Part shown: in pieces, positions 3,953 through 7,003 of the stretch
How positions within the stretch are numbered: position 1 is the first letter of the stretch
How the letters are laid out: every line of letters starts with the position of its first letter
From: JAUJOE01 sp038252945
GTDB lineage: Bacteria; Actinomycetota; Actinomycetes; Propionibacteriales; Nocardioidaceae
Reading direction: 5' to 3'
NCBI GenBank assembly: GCA_038252945.1
Contig: JBBSHN010000116.1
Location: 1-7,003, forward strand
Length of the DNA stretch: 7,003 bases
Notes under the pieces: model-generated
Told to the model about the DNA's origin: nothing
The model's input: the letters and a program-made list of their open reading frames with translations, nothing else
Database searches by the model: none
Made by a program: the position numbers and the translations under genes

Positions 3953-6730
3953 GTGACTGTTCCTGATCGTCCCTCTCTTCCCCGGATGGGGTTGCTCATC
4001 GCCGTTGTGGCCTTGGCCGTCTTCGCCGGCCCCGCGAGCGTTGCGAGCGCAGCATCGCTGGCGTGGTCTACTCCGATTTCTCTGGACACCACGGGTTCAG
4101 GCGGCCTGAACGACCGCAACCTATTCGAGGTGGCGTGCCCCTCCACCAGCCAATGCACGGCCATCGACGATGCGGGACGGGAGGTGACCTTCAATCCGAA
4201 TGCGCCGGGGACACCGACACCGGTAACGATTGACCCTTCGACCCAACTAAACGCCGTGGCGTGCTCGTCGACGAGTCAGTGCATTGCCGTCGATGGCTCG
4301 GGAAGGGAGGTCACGTTCAACCCGAACTCGCCTGGCGCCCCGACACCGACCACAATCGACAGCTCCGCCGGCCTGTCCGGGGTAGCGTGCCCATCGACCA
4401 GCCAATGCACCGCCGTCGACTACGCTGGGAATCAGGTGACGTTCAACCCGACCGCGCCGGGCACGCCGACACCAACCACGATTGACAGCGACGGCGCATC
4501 CGCGATCACGTGTCCGTCGACGACTCAGTGCACCGCCATAGGCAACGGGCGGGAGGTGACGTTCAACCCGACCGCGCCGGGCACGCCGACCCCTATGACG
4601 ATCGACAGCGGCCAGGTCCTGACTGGGGTGGCGTGTCCGTCGACGAGCCAGTGCACCGCCGTCGACTACGCCGGGCGGCAGGTGACCTTCACCCCCACGG
4701 CGCCCGGCACCCCGACACCGACCACGATTGACAGCGGCCACATTGTCAACGCGGTGGCGTGTCCGTCGACGACCCAGTGCACCGCGGTCGATGCCGCTGG
4801 CGCTTTCGCCGGCGGCGCCCGGGAGGTGACTTTCAACCCGACGGCGCCGGGCACACCAACCCCAATGACGATCGATGGCACCAACGATTGCTGCAGCAAC
4901 AACCTGACCGCGGTAGCGTGCCCGTCGGCCAGCCAGTGCACCGCCGTTAGCTTCTCCGACGGTATCACGGGGGAAGAGGTGACGTTCAATCCCACCGCGC
5001 CCGGCACTCCCACGCCGGTCAGGATCGCCAAGGGCAACCGCTTGCTCGGGGTGGCGTGCCCTTCCGCGAGCCAGTGCACCGTCGTCGATGACATCGGGCA
5101 GCAAGTCACGTTCAACCCGGCCTCGCCGGGCACGCCGACACCGACCACGATCAACTCTTTCCACGCCCAGGCCGGATTGGCATGTCCATCGACCAGCCGG
5201 TGCACCGCTGTCGACTTCGGTGCCGAGCAGGTGACGTTCAACCCGATGTCGCCGGGAACCCCCACGCCCACCACGATTGATAGCTCAGCCAGCCTCGGGG
5301 GGGTTGCGTGCCCGTCGACGAGTCAGTGCACCGCTGTCGATAGCGGGGGACGAGAGGTGACTTTCAACCCAGCCTCGCCGGGTACCCCGGCGCCGACAAC
5401 CATCGACAGCCAAGACGGCCTGTCCGGATTGGCATGTCCATCGACCAGCCAATGCACCGCCGTAGGCGACGGGCGGGAGGTGACGTTCAACCCGATGTCG
5501 CCGGGTACCCCGGCGCCGACCACAATCGACAGCGGCGGATTCCTGTCCGATGTGGCGTGCCCGTCGACCAGTCAGTGCACCGCTGTCGACTTCTCGGGAC
5601 GGCAAGTGACGTTCAACCCGACCTCGCCCGGGACCCCGACACCGACCACGATCGACAGCGGGCACCTCCTCAACGCGGTGGCATGCCCGTCGACGAGCAA
5701 GTGTGTCGCGGTCGACCAGAGCGGTCGCGCAGTCGAGGGGGACCCGGGAAATCCCGCCAGCTGGGCGATTGAACCGATCGCCAATGCGAACTCGCTGTCG
5801 AGTGTCGCCTGCAGCTCGGTCGCACAGTGCGTGACCGTCGATAGCGTCGGCAATGGCTTTGTCGGCAGCCCGGGTGGTACAAGGTCGACGTCCACGGCAC
5901 TGAGCTGTGTGCCGGGGTCCATCGCGGTTGGCAATGCGACGACGTGCACCGCGACCATCACCGACACCGCCGGCGGGACCACGAGTACCCCATCGGGCAA
6001 CGTGAGCCTTTCGACGGACGACCCGGGTTCGTTCGACTCCGGCGGAAGTTGCACGCTGGCGGGCAGCGGCGCGTCGGCTACCTGCCAGGTCGCCTACACG
6101 CCCTCGGCCGTGGGCTCGGGCACTCATACGATTGGCGCGAGCTACTCCGGCAACGGTGGTCATCGTCCAAGTAGCGCCAACACCAGCGTCAACGTGACCG
6201 CGCCGGACAACGGGGGAAATCCGCCGAATGGAACTCCACCCGCGACTGGAAGTGGCCCGGCCTCGAGCATCCCGATCACCACGACCCCAGACAAGACCGC
6301 GCCAGTGGTCACATTCCGAGGCTCCGGGTTGACCAACAGCGTGTTCGTCGTGGGAGGTGGCCCAACGCCCCTCAACGGCAGTGCCGCGAAGGCAAAGAAG
6401 CACAAGATGGGGACGACGTTCAACTACACGCTATCCGAGGCGGCGACGGTCAAGATCGTCATCGCTCAGGGGCGCAGCGGCCGACGCAAGGGCAAGAAGT
6501 GCGTCGCCCCAACAAAGAAGCTCGCGAAGGCGAAGAAGTGCGTTCGCCTCGCCACCAAGGGCACACTGACCCGCACGAGCCACACGGGCGCCAACAAGGT
6601 CGCGTTTTCCGGAAGGATCGGGTCCAAGGCCCTCAAGCCCGGCCGCTATCAGGCCACGCTGACCGCGACCGACGCCGCGAAGAACACATCGAAGCCAAAG
6701 AGCGTCATCTTCACGATCGTCAAACGCTAG
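3953..6730 (+). CDS. Secreted beta-propeller-like repeat protein with Ig-like and cationic C-terminal domains
   Basis: A predicted exported 925-residue protein. GTG 3953 gives a good signal peptide: Arg-containing head, hydrophobic core LLIAVVALAVFA, and an A-S-A cleavage site after residue 33. ATG 3986 is an alternative but loses the basic head; neither has a clear ribosome site. Fourteen tandem repeats of about 42 residues (60-645) follow, with consensus VACPSTSQCTAVD...G.. then VTFNP..PGTPTPTTIDS. Next come a bacterial Ig-like (Big_3-type) domain (about 647-752), a Pro/Gly/Thr linker, and a Lys-rich module (about 780-925; FNYTLSEAATVKIVI ... LKPGRYQATLTATDAAKNTS) common in Thermoleophilia surface proteins. 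No LPXTG motif or C-terminal membrane segment is seen. No catalytic motif is visible; a binding, adhesive or wall-associated role is inference. It is preceded by the tail of a sister gene. Confidence 0.85.
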   Translation: MTVPDRPSLPRMGLLIAVVALAVFAGPASVASAASLAWSTPISLDTTGSGGLNDRNLFEVACPSTSQCTAIDDAGREVTFNPNAPGTPTPVTIDPSTQLNAVACSSTSQCIAVDGSGREVTFNPNSPGAPTPTTIDSSAGLSGVACPSTSQCTAVDYAGNQVTFNPTAPGTPTPTTIDSDGASAITCPSTTQCTAIGNGREVTFNPTAPGTPTPMTIDSGQVLTGVACPSTSQCTAVDYAGRQVTFTPTAPGTPTPTTIDSGHIVNAVACPSTTQCTAVDAAGAFAGGAREVTFNPTAPGTPTPMTIDGTNDCCSNNLTAVACPSASQCTAVSFSDGITGEEVTFNPTAPGTPTPVRIAKGNRLLGVACPSASQCTVVDDIGQQVTFNPASPGTPTPTTINSFHAQAGLACPSTSRCTAVDFGAEQVTFNPMSPGTPTPTTIDSSASLGGVACPSTSQCTAVDSGGREVTFNPASPGTPAPTTIDSQDGLSGLACPSTSQCTAVGDGREVTFNPMSPGTPAPTTIDSGGFLSDVACPSTSQCTAVDFSGRQVTFNPTSPGTPTPTTIDSGHLLNAVACPSTSKCVAVDQSGRAVEGDPGNPASWAIEPIANANSLSSVACSSVAQCVTVDSVGNGFVGSPGGTRSTSTALSCVPGSIAVGNATTCTATITDTAGGTTSTPSGNVSLSTDDPGSFDSGGSCTLAGSGASATCQVAYTPSAVGSGTHTIGASYSGNGGHRPSSANTSVNVTAPDNGGNPPNGTPPATGSGPASSIPITTTPDKTAPVVTFRGSGLTNSVFVVGGGPTPLNGSAAKAKKHKMGTTFNYTLSEAATVKIVIAQGRSGRRKGKKCVAPTKKLAKAKKCVRLATKGTLTRTSHTGANKVAFSGRIGSKALKPGRYQATLTATDAAKNTSKPKSVIFTIVKR
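4130..5890 (+). repeat. Fourteen tandem ~126-bp coding repeats
   Basis: Unit starts (codon of the V/L/I before A/T-C) fall at 4130, 4256, 4382, 4505, 4628, 4754, 4913, 5051, 5177, 5303, 5429, 5552, 5678 and 5804. Most steps are 126 bases, with 123 after units 3, 4 and 11. Unit 6 (159) and unit 7 (138) carry in-frame insertions; unit 6 adds a CC pair (GTNDCCSNN). Units 1-12 share VTFNP or VTFTP and PGTPTP-like blocks. Units 13-14 differ and resemble more general members of the family, so the first twelve look recently amplified. Every unit keeps two Cys six residues apart (CxxxxxC). Confidence 0.9.
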
Positions 6731-7003
6731 ACCTGAGCGGCCGGATAGCCTCGGTGGCGCGGTCCGCGAAGTGGGTGTTGGGGCCCCCCGGGGGCGGGCC
6801 CCAACACCCCGTGTTTTCAAAAAGGCACCCCCAACCCCCGGCCGGGGGATGGTCCGGGGGGCCCGCCGGCCCCCCCGGCCACACCTCCGGCCCGGGTTTG
6901 GGGGGGCGTTAAGTACACCCCGCGGGTGGCGGCCCCGCCCCCGGGGGGGCCCAAACCCACTTCGCGGACCGCGCCACCGAGGCTATCCGGCCGCTCAGGT
7001 CTA
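6728..7003. repeat. Long inverted repeat (fold-back) at the window end
   Basis: Bases 6728-6776 and 6955-7003 are perfect reverse complements for 49 bases, beginning TAGACCTGAGCGG and ending at the last base of the window. Beyond the arms the match continues to about 6800/6930 with only homopolymer-length differences (GGGG versus GGG, six versus seven C). The middle is G/C-run-rich and has no ORF of interest. The left arm includes the stop codon of the repeat-protein gene. It may be a genuine inverted repeat or small element, or a fold-back assembly or amplification artefact. Confidence 0.85.
6775..6807 (+). terminator. Strong G/C hairpin after the repeat-protein gene
   Basis: GTGTTGGGGCCC (6775-6786) pairs perfectly with GGGCCCCAACAC (6796-6807) around a nine-base loop, 45 bases after the stop; TTTT follows at 6814-6817 after CCCGTG. 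The form suits an intrinsic terminator, but it lies inside the suspect fold-back region and may not exist in the genome. Confidence 0.35.

Noticed and set aside
4130..5890. CRISPR-like array
   Set aside because: The repeats are coding, contiguous, in frame and ~126 bases long, with no unique spacers.
4247..6403. Long minus-strand ORFs opposite the repeat gene
   Set aside because: They are mirror readings of the tandem repeats, with Arg/Gly-rich low-complexity products and no domain.

Overview
This window is high-GC DNA with short SD-poor leaders, GTG starts and a secreted repeat protein ending in a Lys/Arg-rich FSGRI...LKPGRY...TATDAA...IVKR module. That ending is typical of Actinobacteria of the Thermoleophilia (Solirubrobacterales-like) type. 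The lineage call is an inference from protein style, not from a marker gene. The window behaves like a short metagenomic contig: one gene is frameshifted, and the right end folds back on itself.

Layout, left to right. Bases 1-140 hold no recognisable gene. They carry two imperfect copies of a 24-bp repeat and a TG/CA-like tip, as at the end of an IS21-type element. Bases 138-813 (minus) are a broken conserved hypothetical gene with a PD-(D/E)xK-like core; it has a one-base frameshift near 528 and seems cut short where the IS-like end begins. Bases 1065-1304 (minus) encode a small XRE-family repressor-type protein. A compact divergent control region follows (about 1305-1426), with a TTGACA-17-TATATC promoter whose -10 lies in a perfect GGATATATCC palindrome. 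It also has a possible 12-residue leader ORF and alternative stem-loops.

Bases 1427-3565 (plus) form a three-gene cluster. Two paralogous proteins each have about six membrane segments and a C-terminal LuxR/GerE helix-turn-helix, and their genes overlap as ATGA. A free-standing 85-residue LuxR HTH protein follows. This looks like a membrane-tethered transcription-control module and is the best candidate here for an undescribed system.

Bases 3566-3952 have no gene but contain the decayed 3' end of a paralogue of the next gene. Bases 3953-6730 (plus) encode a 925-residue secreted protein: a signal peptide, fourteen ~42-residue beta-propeller-like repeats each with a Cys pair, a bacterial Ig-like domain, a Pro/Gly-rich linker and the cationic C-terminal module. 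Bases 6728-7003 are a fold-back: 49-bp perfect inverted arms around G/C homopolymer-rich sequence, either a real inverted repeat or an assembly artefact.

How the parts work together is inference. The XRE repressor and the membrane-LuxR cluster share one divergent control region and may cross-regulate. The tethered regulators could pass a membrane or envelope signal to DNA, and the neighbouring secreted repeat protein is a possible but unproven target.
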